64,000 nt of DNA, taken from Gnetum montanum (lineage: Eukaryota; Streptophyta; Gnetopsida; Gnetales; Gnetaceae). Below are positions 11,698-23,639 of this stretch, one piece after another; position 1 is the first letter of the stretch; every line of letters starts with the position of its first letter. Location of the stretch: the NCBI GenBank assembly GCA_015680685.1, contig MNCI01006929.1:604377-668376 (forward strand), in the 5' to 3' direction. Both the position numbers and the translations under genes were made by a program. Under the pieces are notes generated by a model, which worked only from the letters and a program-made list of their open reading frames with translations, was not told the origin of the DNA and made no database searches.

Positions 11698-13397
11698 ACT
11701 ATTGATGTCTAGTTTCTGGCTTTGAATTTCGTTACAAATAATTAGGACATGGTTTCTTTTTATGTAACAAGCAATGAGTCCACACCATCCCCCCATTCAC
11801 AAGCTTTATGGTTTTCCTTTTTTTGAAAATATGTACATTTTTAATTAATAAAATTATAATAAATTTGTGACTTTAGTAGTTTCTGGAATTGGGAAGGATT
11901 CAAAGGTTTGAACAAGGTCTGGCTTCAAGGAGATTCGATATTCTTTATGCATTTCTGTTTGCCTAGGTGCATGTGTGTTTTCATGAATTTCTTAACATTT
12001 CGTGCCAATCAATAAAGGAAGTTGAATATGTCCTTGCATGGTGTGGTTCTCATAAAAAAATGATCAAAATTCAAAGCACACCCCTTGGAAAAAATAAATG
12101 CATACATCCTTGCATGGTGTAGTTCCCATTTGTAATAATAATAATGGGAATTCAAAGCACATCCCTTCGATAGAATGAACAAGCTACAAGCACTAGTTAT
12201 GGGACTCGTCTCCTCTAACTAAGGCCCTTTCTCACTTCCTACTTCTTCTCTAATTTGGAATGGTGATTGTTCTATGGGAGCACTCTTGTGTCTCAAGGGG
12301 TGGATTAGTCTTAGAATGTTGATATGAAGTCTCTGAACATGGTTGGTTTTGGTTTGGACTAAGGATGGATTCTATTAATTCATTTAACCACAAAATCCAC
12401 AAGGGACTTCATGTAACCATAATTAGGAACTCCGTTCCATTCTCTCTCATCCATCTATGCTTTCCATGTCTCACCTCACTAGCGGTTTCATGTTCTTGAT
12501 TCAATGTATTAGTTTGATGTGTAAAATTCTTAGTTAGTTCCTTCTAGCTTTTTGTACTTAAGTTCTGTAACCATTAATCATCCACAAAGCCCATGAACTC
12601 TTTGATTTGAAGTCATGCAAGGGCATTAAAGACCTATGCCTACATTGGGGAGGACCCACTTGCATATCTTTTGGTTGGGCTAGTTAAGTTATTTACCCTT
12701 AGACAATTTTACAATCAAATTCTCTTTTGTTTACCTCATCAATGCCATCCAATTGTACACATCTTCACAATAGTTTTCAATGAATTCTTCTTTTTATTAT
12801 TGTGAATTCTTATACCCTCTTCAAATATTTCCCTGTATTGAACTTTTTTAAATTTAATGAACCACTTAATTTAATTAACCCTATCTATCAGCCTTCTTGC
12901 TAACACTACTGAAGAAACAAATCTACCATAATCACAACTTAGCCAAGTGTAACCACCAATGAGACAAGGCATTTAACCACTATGTGTTACACTTTACATA
13001 CTAATTTATGATTTTGTTGTGATTGTAGTGGGAAGCATGAATTTGAAGCAAGACTATCTTCATTAAGGATGATGTAATTGGACCACACAATGAGAACCAT
13101 TTGTGATTGTTGGATCTCTTCTGTATCTATATATCTCTCTCTCATTCTTCTACTGCTAAAGAGGTGTTGAATGTCAATGTTATTCAGGGTGTTCACCTCT
13201 CTTATCATGAACATCCAATGTTGTAAAAATATTATAATTTCGTACACTTGGGCACTTAGAGTCTGTATGTCTGTTTCATTTGAGTTAGTTTGTAATGTCA
13301 GTCAATAATCCCATACCTACCCAACATGTTATGTTGTAAATAACTTGATCCTCCTCTTCTTAACATGAGGATGAGTTTTCATTCAGTCATGGGATTA
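11698..13397 (+). other. 3' noncoding block of element E
   Basis: About 1.7 kb with no coding region. It matches, in opposite orientation, the blocks in F (about 800-2300) and D (about 16.5-18.3 kb). All three elements keep this block although F and D lost pol. The end near 13386, CAGTCATGGGATT, sits where the polypurine tract should be, just before the 3' LTR. Confidence 0.6.
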
Positions 13398-14261
13398 TGA
13401 TGAAATGTCTTTTATTAGTTGTAATGTCAAGTATGCGATGTCGGGGCCACAATGTCATGTACGCGACATTGGGGCCTAGCTCTAATGTTGGGTGTCTAAC
13501 ATCATGGAATATATCTTGGCCTATAAATATAGTGCCTGTGTTCTAGTTTTTTAGCATAGAGTAGTTTTTAGTTTAGTTTTCAAGTAGAGTAGTGAAGCTC
13601 TTGTTGTTTCTTTACCTCAAAGTTAGAATATTTTTTGAGTGCCTGCAAAAGGAGTCTAAAGTGTGTGTACAATTCTTTGTTCAAGCATTGATGTACCTAA
13701 TCATAACAGTGTGACAAGAATAAAATAACCTCTTTTGACAATCCTTGCAGCACTAAGAATAGCTTAATATTTTCTTTATTACACTTTTCTTTATTACTCT
13801 TTATTTTAATGTATTTGAATTAAGCAATTTATTTTTAGTTGATTAATAAACATGAGCATGACCACTTCGAGCATTCATATAGTACTTGGTAACCCAACAA
13901 CACTTAACATTTGGTAGCCTAGTAGTGCCATATGTGTTTAGGAAAGTGAGATAGTTACTTGTGTTAGGCTAGATAAACAATAACAAATTATATTTTAAAT
14001 TACTCTACTCTTTATTTTTGTTGTAGGAAATTACATCCATAAAATATAAAATGACAAAAATTCATATACCTCAATTACACTTAAACCATACCCTTGAACT
14101 TCACACGTGTAGTTGGGAAGACAATGAATGTTCTCAATGTCATTTCACTTCCTAGAGAAACTAGTGTACAAGATAACTATAGGTCCTTGGAATTTGATGG
14201 AATCATGTGTAACGCCTTAGTAATTTGTATGGTTGGGTGTAGGGGTACCTTGCTTCTCATC
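13398..14261 (+). repeat. 3' LTR of element E
   Basis: It starts TGATGAAATGTC after a weak polypurine tract and ends CTTCTCATCA. The end repeats the LTR tail at position 1-21. A TATA box is present inside. The start is inferred by alignment with the LTR of D; the end is firm. The right target-site copy would be TATAT at 14262-14266. Confidence 0.65.
13522..13529 (+). promoter_or_regulatory. TATA box in the LTR of element E
   Basis: TATAAATA lies in the first quarter of the LTR, at the usual place for the U3 promoter. The LTR of D has TATAAATAA in the matching place on the minus strand (16407-16415). Confidence 0.5.
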
Positions 14262-15695
14262 ATATATATTAAAATATCATGTAAATTAAATTATTTATGA
14301 AATTAAATCTATCTTAGAAGTAAATGTTATATAAGAAGCTATGAAATTGAATGATTTTATTATAATTTTGTGTGACTATGAAAACTTAATTTTAATTTGT
14401 TATTATACACTTAGATAGAATCTATTTTGAGTTTAAATTTTCACATTTAACTACGTCACCTAAGAATTTCTTTTGATCCTATTTTATTTATATTCTAACA
14501 TTTTTAATTTAAACATTATCGTGTACCAAAAACATAGCTTTCAACTTTATAATAGTATTGAATTTTTTTCTAAACTAAAAATTAAAGTTCTTATGCTATA
14601 TTAAAAGGCAAAGGTTTCAATGTGTAATTATTGATTATATTCTTTTAAATGTGAGAGACAATCATTTGGATTCCACAAACCTCTATTTTTTAATATAGTA
14701 CAAAAGGGTCAAGAGTGAGTTCAATGCTTCCTATAGGCCCTACGAAAACTAATTTATTTTTGGGATCTAATATCCTCCTCAACTTTGGCTTCCCATGTTC
14801 TTTTAAATATGTGAATCCAATTCATCAACTTAGTTATATATTAAAATTATTTTATAATTAGTTTAAATTTGAGTAAATTACTTGACAAGCTTGGCTTGAT
14901 GAGCATTGAGCCTCCAATGATTCTTTTTAAATTTTCTTACATGTCCTTATCACTTTATTTTAAATGTATGAATCCAATCCACTAACTTAGTTATATTATA
15001 AAAGAATTTTTTATAATTAATTTATATTTAAGTAACACTTTTTGTTCTACATATAAATGCTTGCTCTATGTAATGATTGAAGTTTATTCCCATTTTTTGT
15101 TCATGTTAATCTTGTAACAATTGTAATTGTTATGGTTAATGATCATCATTATCATCCTGATCTTGTCCCAAAAAAATAGGATCATATAAGTTCTTTTTCA
15201 CCTTTTGTTTCTATGAAGAGCTAGATCTTTGTTTATTTGCAGTTTCTTCAAATCATTTTTGATTTTTTTCTATCTTCTTTGGTCTTCATTTTGATGGCTT
15301 TTTCTAGAATATTGATGTAGCAACCTTTTTTTGTAGATCAATTGTCTAATCCTTTTTTTCATATACCCAAACCATTGAAGCCATCATTCTTATAGCTTAT
15401 CTAGAATAGAAGTCACTTCAAGTCTTTCTCTAATGTTTGTATTAGGTAATTTATCTTTTCTAGTAATATTCAACTTTCATCAAAGAATTTGCATTTATGC
15501 CATAATAATATGATTTTTTGTTCATGCCTTTTTTTGGTATTGCCAAAAAAGATCTTTCTCATTTTCTATGACAACTAGGCCTGTGATTGCTACCCATCAC
15601 ATCTAGGAAATGCCCTAGCATCTACAAAATTTGAAAAAGAACTCATCTATGAAAATTGGCATTGTTTTACAATTAGCTATCAACCCAATGCTAAC
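14262..15695. other. AT-rich spacer between elements E and D
   Basis: About 1.4 kb with no coding region, RNA gene or retrotransposon domain that I recognise. It contains a local duplication (see the next entry). It could be the sequence into which both E and D inserted, or the remains of a much older repeat. Confidence 0.45.
14795..15040 (+). repeat. Two-copy direct repeat, about 150-bp step, in the spacer
   Basis: Two diverged copies, about 14795-14882 and 14945-15040, share TTTTAAATATGTGAATCCAA-like and CAACTTAGTTATAT-like blocks followed by TTATAATTA. This is a simple tandem duplication in AT-rich DNA. Confidence 0.5.
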
Positions 15696-16467
15696 TAATG
15701 AGTGGCGAGGTACCCCTACACTCAACCCTATGAATACAAGCATTACACGCATAATTTGGTCGAACTCTGTAAACTAAGTACCTACACGCCTCATGGAACA
15801 CTTAAGGTTAATCATTCGTTGTCTTCCCAGACTTACTTGTATTTGTCACAGTTGTATGCTTAAGTAAGTCTAAGGTATATGATTTTTATGTCTCTTTGAT
15901 TTTTATCTCCTATGCTAATGAGGTGAAGAGTGAAGAGACTAATTAACTAACTAACTAAGCCTGAATTAACCTAGCATCAGTATCCATTCTCACTTACCTT
16001 TCACACCCTGAACCAATGCAACCTTGGTTACCAAACGCTATTCATTATTGGGATCACCAAGCGTAACGCATGTGCTCGAAGTGGTCGTACTGAATGCACT
16101 TAACTATGGGAGAAGGGTTGAGAGAGAATTAATCAACTAATAAATTATTTAAATAGTAAACAATAAATAACAGTAAATAAAGTCCTATCTAGCTTATTTC
16201 ATGCACTGCAAGGTTTATCCAAGAAGTTCGTGTTTATTTCCATACACAAACTTGTGTTCAGGTACAATATTTGCTCGAATAAAGATCCGTTCACTTTGGA
16301 GCTCCTACTACGGGCATATGGAAATTATTCTATCTTTGGAGAGGTAAAAATGCCAGCATTTTGCTACAGTCTAGGCTTAAAATTTTAAACAAGGGAGAGC
16401 CACCTCTTATTTATAGACTTGGCAGTGCACCGCGATATCACGGCCCATGCGATATCACATCCCATCA
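15696..16467 (-). repeat. 3' LTR of element D
   Basis: The plus-strand left edge TAATGAGTGGCGAGGTACC corresponds to an LTR end CTCATTA, a C-to-T change from CTCATCA. The LTR start TGATGGGATG follows a G-rich polypurine tract at 16470-16474. A TATA box TATAAATAA lies at 16407-16415. It shares blocks with the LTRs of E and F. A candidate target-site copy is CTAAC at 15691-15695. Confidence 0.6.
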
Positions 16468-18362
16468 TACCCCCATGACTAAATAAAAACTCTTCCTTGA
16501 GTTCCTTACAAAATATTGGGACAATATGGGATTATTGACTCAAATGGAACTAATGGTGAATGGGATGATATGTGAACAGATCATCATTACAAGACAAGAC
16601 AAAATTGGTGTTCACAACAACAAGAGTGAACACTTTATACATTCGACATCAAGCCTTATTTGGTAGCTAAGAAAGAGAAAGAGAGAAAGAAGTTTTGCTG
16701 TTACCAACACCAAGATTGTGCCTTTCATTTTCCATTCGTAAGCGCATCATCTGTCTTGTTCCTTGCATAGCTACTTTAGTACCGATCCATTCCAAGTTTT
16801 CCCTCCAGATCCAATCTGTTGTTGCATGATTGTCATCTGCACACATAACACAATATTTATATTAGCAAGGGTAAATGAATCATAATGTAGTTGATACCTT
16901 ACTTTGGTAAAAGGTCCTTTGGCTAGGTTGTGGTATGGCTGATGCATATCTGGAGATATAATAATGATGACTACCGAAGGTGTAAGGGTTAGGAGAAAAT
17001 TGAAAAAATTTGGGTTCGGACCCCCATGACTAAGAGCAAACCTCTGGTAGCGATAGAATGGAGAAAGAAAAGGAACAAGAAAGATGGAGAAAAAGAGACA
17101 ACTATAACATCAACAAAATGGATGTCAAGATGGAAATGAACAAGAGAGAGTGGATTGCAAAAAATGTAAAGGAAAAGAATTGAACTAGTGCACCAAATAG
17201 GAATATCATTGGGTCCTCCCCAAAGTAAGCTCATTCCCTTAATGCCTTGACAAACCCACATTCGAAGAGTCCATATGCTCTAGGAATGTCATTTGGAACA
17301 AGAGTTAAAGTCTTAACCATGAGAATTTACCAAAAAGAAAATAATGCATCAACCAAAATATATACTAATGATACAACCGGCAATGAGGTGAACAATGGAG
17401 AGAAGGATGGAGAGAAGAGAATGGAATGGAATCCCAAGAACAAGGTGGTGTATAGCTCCTTGTGTGTTTCATGGTTAATGTGACTTAGTCGATCCCATTC
17501 CAAGTTTGACCTCAAACAAACCACATCCAGTGACTTCACATTAATGCATTCAGGCAATCCATCCCCTTGAAGTAACAAGAATTCCTTCACCCAAGAGCCA
17601 CCACCATTCCAACGAAACGAAGAAGGAGAGAATGGGAAGTGAGAAGGGTCTTAGTTAGAGGGAACATTTTTATTTTAATTCCATAACTAATGCTTGTAGC
17701 CAAAATGATTATTTCATCTAAGGGGTGTGCTTTGAATTCTCACTTTTTTTTGTTTTATGTGTTTATGTGTGAGAATCACACCATGCAAAGAATTTGTTAT
17801 TTTTATTTGCTCAGCTTTCTAATAATTGAGTAACGTTGAAACGTTAAGAAAAACTTAAGAAGAACACATCCAAGCACCCAAGAGAATGGCCAACACAAAT
17901 ACATCAAGTTCCCTTGAAGCCACACCATTTTCAATCTTTGAGTCCTTCCTTAGTTTGAGAAATGCTCAGTCACTGATTCATTATAGTTCTTATTTAGAAA
18001 GGGACTGTACATTTCCAAGCTGAGAGAGACCATAGAAATTTGTGGATATATGAATGAAGTGGACTCATTGCCTGCTATATCAAAAGAACCATACCTTAGT
18101 ATCAACATCATAACTTAAAGGTAAAAACCAAACATTAGCAATCAATATAAAAACAATTCATACCATCATTAAGACCACTTATTGATGAGTGAAAAACTTA
18201 CAAGATGGATAACACACATAAGAAATGGAAAAGTATGAATGATGTTGTAAAAAAAAATAAGAAAAATCAAAGATATTTGTAAAAAAAAAATGTGCAAAAC
18301 AAAAACGTGTAAAACAAAATGTGTAAAACAAAAACTTAAAAAGAACTGAGGGCCCCAAATGA
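16468..18362 (-). other. 3' noncoding block of element D
   Basis: About 1.9 kb without a coding region. It shares the CCTCCCCAAAGTAAGC-type block (about 17214) and other stretches with the 3' blocks of E and F. The ORFs in it, for example at 16989-17261 and 18169-18388, are composed of low-complexity T-rich codons and look like chance. Confidence 0.55.
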
Positions 18363-19421
18363 TTAGCATAGGTGGCCATCTCCCCCATGACTAAATGGAA
18401 AGGGAGAGATCCAAAATAATGAAAACCTATTTGAATTTTTTAGAAGTGTCCAACTTCTCCCAATTAGTGTTCTTAAGTTAAGGGTTGGAAGTTGGTGACA
18501 CTCATACTCCAATGTATCTATGCCTTCATTGTGGACGTGATTTGTTCCCCTAGTTTGTTCCATGCATGTTGGTGGGCTGTTTTCTTGATTAGCTATCAAC
18601 CATTGGGTGTTTTCTTGTTGTGTGGTTGGTACATATAGGCACCTTTGTATCTGATTTCCTTGTGCACATCCGTTGCATGTAGGAGATGTAGAGCATTCCT
18701 CCATGTCATCACCCTCTGAGTCATTGTATGTGATGCATGAAAATTTTTTCTTCTCGATCTTTCCATAAATGTTTACCTTAGATATTTCCAAGGAAAGATT
18801 GCGGATTCCTAGGCATGCATCTACTATACTTAGCCATGCCCTTCCCATTATAATTGGAAAGTCCCCTTCGTTGTTGTTGACTTCTATCACCATGAAATCA
18901 GCTGGGTATAACCAACCACACACAGTGGTAATGATGTCCTCCACCAATCCCAAGGGAATGGTGATGGACTGGTCAACCAGCTCTAGTTAAATATTACTCT
19001 TCTTAAGTGGAGGCAGGTTCCAGGCTTGATATATCTCTCATGGTATTAAGTTGACTCTGGAACCTAAGTCAAGAAGAGCCTTATGAGGTTCATTCCCAAT
19101 GACTTGGAGGTAGATTAAGGGACTTCCAAGGTCAGAGATTTTCCTGGGAAGATGGCCTACCTTGATCCAGTCGATAACGATATGTGTTAACATAACCATA
19201 TATATTAAGCCCTGTTGTTGGTTTAAAGGGAGCTCCAAAGCCTTAATTGATGGAGGAGCATACACAGACTCAACTGCTTGTGGTTGTGAGAGCTTGTTTT
19301 GGCTTTGGTTTTGAAGAATAGGTCGTTTCTTCTTGTGGTTGTCAAAACCAGCAGTGGGTTGAAGGTTTACAACTCTCGTAGCATTACATTGCTGCGGTTG
19401 AGTGGGGAGTTCCCCTTGCAT
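18363..19421 (-). pseudogene. Athila-like protease pseudogene of element D
   Basis: The first segment (19421-19038) is a Gln-rich linker ending in GSPLIYLQVIGNEPHKALLDLGSRVNLIP. This is the Athila retropepsin active-site loop, with LDLGSR where LDLGAS is expected, so Asp and Gly are kept. The second segment (18953-18363) continues with GLVEDIITTVCGWLYPADF and GDFPIIMGRAWLSIV, then a diverged tail ending near the point where RT would begin. A short break near 18960-19036 separates the two. It aligns with the E protease throughout but is better preserved. Its substrate would have been the Gag-Pol polyprotein. Confidence 0.7.
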
Positions 19422-20566
19422 TGTTGGAGTGGGTGGTAGTGGAACTACTAGGGAAAGAGTGGTAGATTCAGAGGATGGTATGTGTGTGGTGTGTCTCTTG
19501 GAGGAGAAGGAGTACTAAAATACTCCTAAACTTGGTAGTGACGTTGTGGGGTTGCATGACCCATGGAGTCACTTGGAGAAATCGGCTACTGCACGTAATA
19601 GCTATATCGGTCAGGTTGCCGGTAAGGGTATTGTTGCATAGGCAGTGGCATCCCCCATGACTATGGGTGTTGCCACTGCTAGTGTTTCCCGATAGGTTGT
19701 GATGGAGTTCCACTTGGATAATACATTAACAATTGGTGAAACTGCCTCAGGTTACCTTGGGGATAAGGTAACCTTCGAGGTGCCTACCATTTGTTAAGTC
19801 TTGGGTTGAGTGCATACACCCCAGACTCTTGTAGATGTGAGATGATTAGACAACATCCTTTAGGATGGTCATATTAGCAGATCTTACATCCACTGTCATT
19901 GTCTATGTCAGAATCCACAACCTCATCGGTGATAGTCATTTTTCCCTTACCCTTGTCACGTGCATGGCCTGAATCTCTTTACTTTTTGTTATCATGGTCA
20001 CTACTTCATTTCTCCTTAGACTCCTCTATGATTTTCAGGACAAGTTCAAATCTACTATCTAAGGAGTCCTGTATTTGATCTACCTTAGCCACCACTTCCA
20101 TTGTTAATTTCTAAAGTGGCAAGGTTTTTCTATTCACCAACTCTTCAAGTGGTGACTCATCCTCTTCATCGCAGAATCTCACTCCCTTCTTTCGGAGGGA
20201 AGGATCACAGTTATATTCTTCCACGCTTTCTCTTTTCTGTAGCTCCCCTTCTTCTTTAGCTACTTGATCCAACAATTAATGAACTTCATGGAATCTAAGT
20301 TCACATAATCTTCCTTGGGCATATGTCCCAAGGGTTCTCCTAGTTTCATGTCTTAGCCCATCTACGATGTGGCGGAGTTGATCCCGTTGTGTGTAACCAT
20401 GGCCCAGGCAATGATGTAGTAATGTATAATATTTTCCCATTGTAGCATCCAAGGGTTTGTGATTACCTTGCTTCCATCCTTGGATCTGCTTACATAAGTT
20501 GGACACTCTGGAGTATGTTTGGTATTTATCGTTGAAGAGTTCTAACATCATACACCACCTCTTAAT
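19422..20566 (-). pseudogene. C-terminal part of the gag of element D
   Basis: The minus-strand sequence has the end of an Athila capsid at 20545-20276 (LFNDKYQTYSRVSNLCKQIQ, then HIVDGLRHETRRTL). A likely coiled-coil stretch (VAKVDQIQDSLDSRFELVLK, near 20090-20030) and a zinc-knuckle remnant CKIC-stop-YDHPKGCC near 19890-19850 follow. After that comes a Pro/Gln-rich linker toward PR. Several stops interrupt it. The upstream half of gag is missing because element C is inserted at 20567. The long ORF reading from 20839 into this region is a junction artefact with the LTR of C. Confidence 0.65.
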
Positions 20567-22453
20567 CGTATCGCCTGAAATCGTCGGTCTCCGGCTGGAA
20601 GGAAACAGAGTCCGTGGGATCGCAGGGCATGCACAGAAGACCCTACCTTCGCCTGAGGGTGGGCTGGAATGAACGAAGGTAGAGTACCTTGGATGGTCCG
20701 CACGCGGATCAGACAAAGATTTCCCCAGAACGTATACCGAAGTGGTGTACGCTGGGTTATATGCAAATGGCGTAACGGGCGTAAACGAGAGCATAAATAG
20801 CGTAACAGATGCGAACAGAGCATAAATGTAAATGAGCATAAACAGAACACATGTAAGAAATTAATGTAAACTGTAAACAATGGTGTTACAGAATGAAAGT
20901 ACAATGCACCGGTCTAAATGCAGTTGTGACGGAACACAAGGCGGACGAAAAGCCCCAGTGGATGCAGGGATGACTCAGCTGGTTCACACTGTAGGCGTAG
21001 CGTAGAGACTATGTGCCCAGTGTATAGGACTATCTAGCGTAAAGGGTTTTTGGCTTTGGTGCGCAGCGTAATTGTTCTCTGGTATGTTCTGGAGTTTTTG
21101 CCAACCTCTTGAATCTTGTAAAAATTCGGGCTTTTATACAGGTTTTGACGCTAGACTCCAGTTGGGGGACACATGGCGCATTGACCAAGTGCAGGATATG
21201 TTACAACTATACATCGTATAGCACGCCAACATACAGGAGAGGATGCCAGCGTAAGCGTATAGAATGCCAGCGTTAGTGTATAGCATGCCAGCGTACACCA
21301 AAAATGTATCCAGCGTATACACATAAAAATGCTTCATTTTAAGGTTAAAAATTGATTTTTGGGTGCCTAAGAGCTGTTGGGAACCCTGGGGAAGGTCCTG
21401 GGGGGTCCATACGCTCAGTTCTAGCATGTTCTAACTCATTTCTGGGGCCCGAAAGTCTCTCTACACTGGCCACATCCTGAGCGTATACGTTGGACGTACA
21501 GGAATGAAAGACCATCATTTGGAGCCCAAAATTTGATTTTCAAGTGCCTAAGAGCTGCTGAGGACCCTGGGGAAGGTCCTAGAGGATCCAGACCTTCAAT
21601 TTTGGCATGGTTTGACTTATTTTTGTGGCCTGAAAGTCTCTCTACGCTGGCTGCACCCTGGGCGTATACGCTGGGCGTAGAGGAATGAAAGACCATAATT
21701 TGGAGCCCAAAATTTGATTTTCAAGTGCCTGAGAGCTACTGAGGACCCTGGGTAAGGTCCTAGGGCATCTAGACGCTTAGTTCTGGCATGTTTTGACTCA
21801 TTTTTGGGGCCTAAAAGTCTCTCTACGCTGGCTGCACCCTGGGCGTATACGCTAGGCGTACAGGAATGAATGACCATTATTTGGAGCCAAAAATCTGATT
21901 TTCAAGTGCCTGAGAGCTACTGGGGATCCTGGGGAAGGTCCCAGGGTGTCCAAACTCTTAGTTCTGGCATGTTTTGACTCATTTTTGGGGCCTGAAAGTC
22001 TCTCTATGCTGGCTGCACCCTAGGCGTATACGCTGGGCGTACAGGAATGAAAGACCATTATTTGGAGCCCAAAATTCGATTTTCAAGTGCCTGAGAGCTG
22101 CTGGGGACCTTAGGGAAGGTCCTAGGGGGTCTAGACACTCTACTGTAGCATGTTTTGATTAGTTTTTGAGCCCCGAAAGTCTCTCTACGCTGGGCCTTAC
22201 GCTGGGCATGTGTAGGCCAGCGTACAGGATGCATACTTAGTGAAAACCAAGTATTTTGAGCTCAATATTTACCAAATTTGATGTCATCTGTCATCGTAGT
22301 TTTCTAAGGGTCCCAGGGAACCATTTCTTGCTTAGTTTGACTTCTTTTGAAGCTACCTGTGAGGTCCTCAAGCTTCAGTCATGCTGGGGAGCATCATGAC
22401 TTAGCTCGATTCTTGTTGGAGAAGTACGAAGCTCAGAATTTTGTGGTGTTTCA
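20567..22453 (-). repeat. 3' LTR of element C
   Basis: It is bounded on the left by CGTATCGCCTGAAATCG (the original TG has become CG) and on the right by GTGGTGTTTCA. Its first 77 bases match the 77-base 5' LTR fragment at 28159-28235 exactly in spacing. It is longer (about 1.89 kb) than the LTRs of A and B (about 1.3 kb) because it contains a tandem array of about 181-bp units. A TATA-like GTATAAAAG on the minus strand lies near 21131-21139. Confidence 0.8.
21366..22260 (-). repeat. Five tandem units of about 181 bp inside the LTR of C
   Basis: The landmark GCCTRAGAGCTGYTGRGG recurs at about 21366, 21546, 21727, 21908 and 22089, a period of 180-181 bases. Each unit also carries GAAAGTCTCTCTACGCTGG and the GGCGTATACGCTGGGCGTA-type palindromic core. 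Copies differ by scattered point changes. They lie in U3. The LTRs of A and B do not have this array. Confidence 0.85.
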
Positions 22454-22526
22454 TTGGCCCCTCTTTGTTGACGCTTGGAGGAATCGACCCAAGAAGCGTC
22501 GACAAAGAAGTACAAAACACCACAAG
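22441..22526 (-). promoter_or_regulatory. Polypurine tract and U3-edge hairpin of element C
   Basis: On the minus strand the polypurine tract AAAGAGGGGCCAA precedes the LTR start TGAAACACCAC. The region forms an imperfect inverted repeat: CTTTGTCGACGCTT pairs with AAGCGTCAACAAAG around a loop of about 17 bases, and the pairing continues outwards between GTGTTTTG and the TGAAACAC start of the LTR. A and B have the same structure. Confidence 0.7.
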
Positions 22527-23639
22527 AAACTTGGTAGCATTGTCCTTTGACACTTGGCTAGATGTCATCGCACTGTGTTCAGTAGTACATGGGATTGGGG
22601 AAATGAAGTTTGTAGCTGGATAGGGAAATGAAAATTGTTGGGATTGGGACCTAATCAAGGGATTATGCAGGGTAAAGGGGATGCTCTGGCGTGTATATGG
22701 GTCATTGCTGATCCTTATTAATAGCCATTGTTTAGTAGACTTGGAATCAGGGCATGAGATGTGCGTCCTTTGGCAGAACAAGACTCTTGTTTAGTGTTTA
22801 AGAGGACTTGTTGGCCATGTGATGGTGGGTTACGTTCTCTAGAGGAACAGGCCCTTTGTTTGGTGTTAAAGAAAACTTGTTGGTGGAGAGCCAAAGTTGC
22901 GCAATGAGATGTTACTTGAGCTTTTGAGACATGAGTGTTAGTTTCCAAGATAACTGCCTTCCCACCTGAGGCTTATGAGAAGTGCCAAGGGTCTTGTGGT
23001 TCATTTTGCTCTTTGCTCTTTGCTCTTTTCTTTTTCTTTCTTTTTCTTTTTTGTTCTTTTTCATTTTTTTTTCTCTTTTTTGTTGTTGTTTTTTTTTTGT
23101 TTTCTTTTGTCTCTTTGTTTTTTGGAAATATCTTTCTTTCAATTTTTTTTTCACTCATGCTCATGTGCCATATTGTGTGTTGCAGTTGCTTGAGAGTGTC
23201 ATAGTGTGTAACAGTGTGCTCAAATTTTTGGGGTGTACTGGGTGTATCTGGGAACTGTAACCGGGTAGGAAAGGGAATAAGAGTGTTGGGGAAATGGAAA
23301 ATGTATTGGGAACTGGGAATGTACTTTTGACCAGATTTATTAACCTGGTTGCGTGTGTTAGAAACAATGTGGCACCTTGTCACCGTGATGAAGTGTATCC
23401 GTGTACGAGCACCACTGGGTGTCATCTTGAAAACATAGCTCCAAGAAAACCACAAGCGAATGAGTTAGCGAAGACTTCAGGCATGAATGTGACTGATGCA
23501 AATGGAGGCACCATGTGAAACTTAAGGTAAAAAAAATGAGCAGCAATAGTGCTGTCAGAGCCGGTGTGATGAATGATGCAGCAGGCATTGATGAAGCAAT
23601 GTCATGAATTACAGCAGCAGATGAATGTTCTAGAAATGA
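22527..23639 (-). other. Region between hairpin array and polypurine tract of element C
   Basis: No gene is seen. It includes a pyrimidine-rich tract at about 22995-23155 (purine-rich on the sense strand), which produces long Lys/Arg-rich ORFs by composition alone. Blocks near 22740-22880 (GGCAGAACAAGACTCTTG and similar) repeat one another and match a duplicated block in A at about 62380-62545. Confidence 0.5.

Larger units (their letters stand above)
1..14261 (+). mobile_element. Element E: decayed Athila-like Ty3/gypsy retrotransposon, interrupted by element F
   Basis: This plus-strand LTR element reads LTR tail, PBS, gag, PR, RT, RNaseH, INT, long 3' noncoding region and 3' LTR. The domain order is Ty3/gypsy. 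The PBS resembles the tRNA-Asp-type site of Athila elements, and the protease and gag zinc-knuckle patterns also fit Athila. Every coding domain has several stops and frameshifts. The integrase is truncated and has lost catalytic residues, so the element cannot move by itself. The 5' LTR begins before the window. A minus-strand element (F) lies between its leader and gag. The exact right edge of F is uncertain, so the boundary of E there is approximate. Confidence 0.8.
15696..20566 (-). mobile_element. Element D: Athila-like, lacks RT/INT; interrupted by element C
   Basis: The part in the window is the 3' half of a minus-strand element: part of gag, PR, a 3' noncoding block and the 3' LTR. 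RT, RNaseH and INT are absent; the sequence passes from the end of PR (about 18.36 kb) straight into the 3' block. Element C interrupts gag at 20567. The rest of gag and the 5' LTR of D should lie beyond 64 kb, after the remaining parts of A and C. Confidence 0.7.

Noticed and set aside
20276-20839. 187-codon minus-strand ORF
   Set aside because: It starts in the LTR of C and reads across the insertion junction (20566/20567) into the gag of D. It is a chimera of two elements.
22912-23455. Lys/Arg-rich and Phe-rich ORFs on both strands
   Set aside because: They result from a pyrimidine-rich tract at 22995-23155. No domain, and C has only noncoding sequence there.
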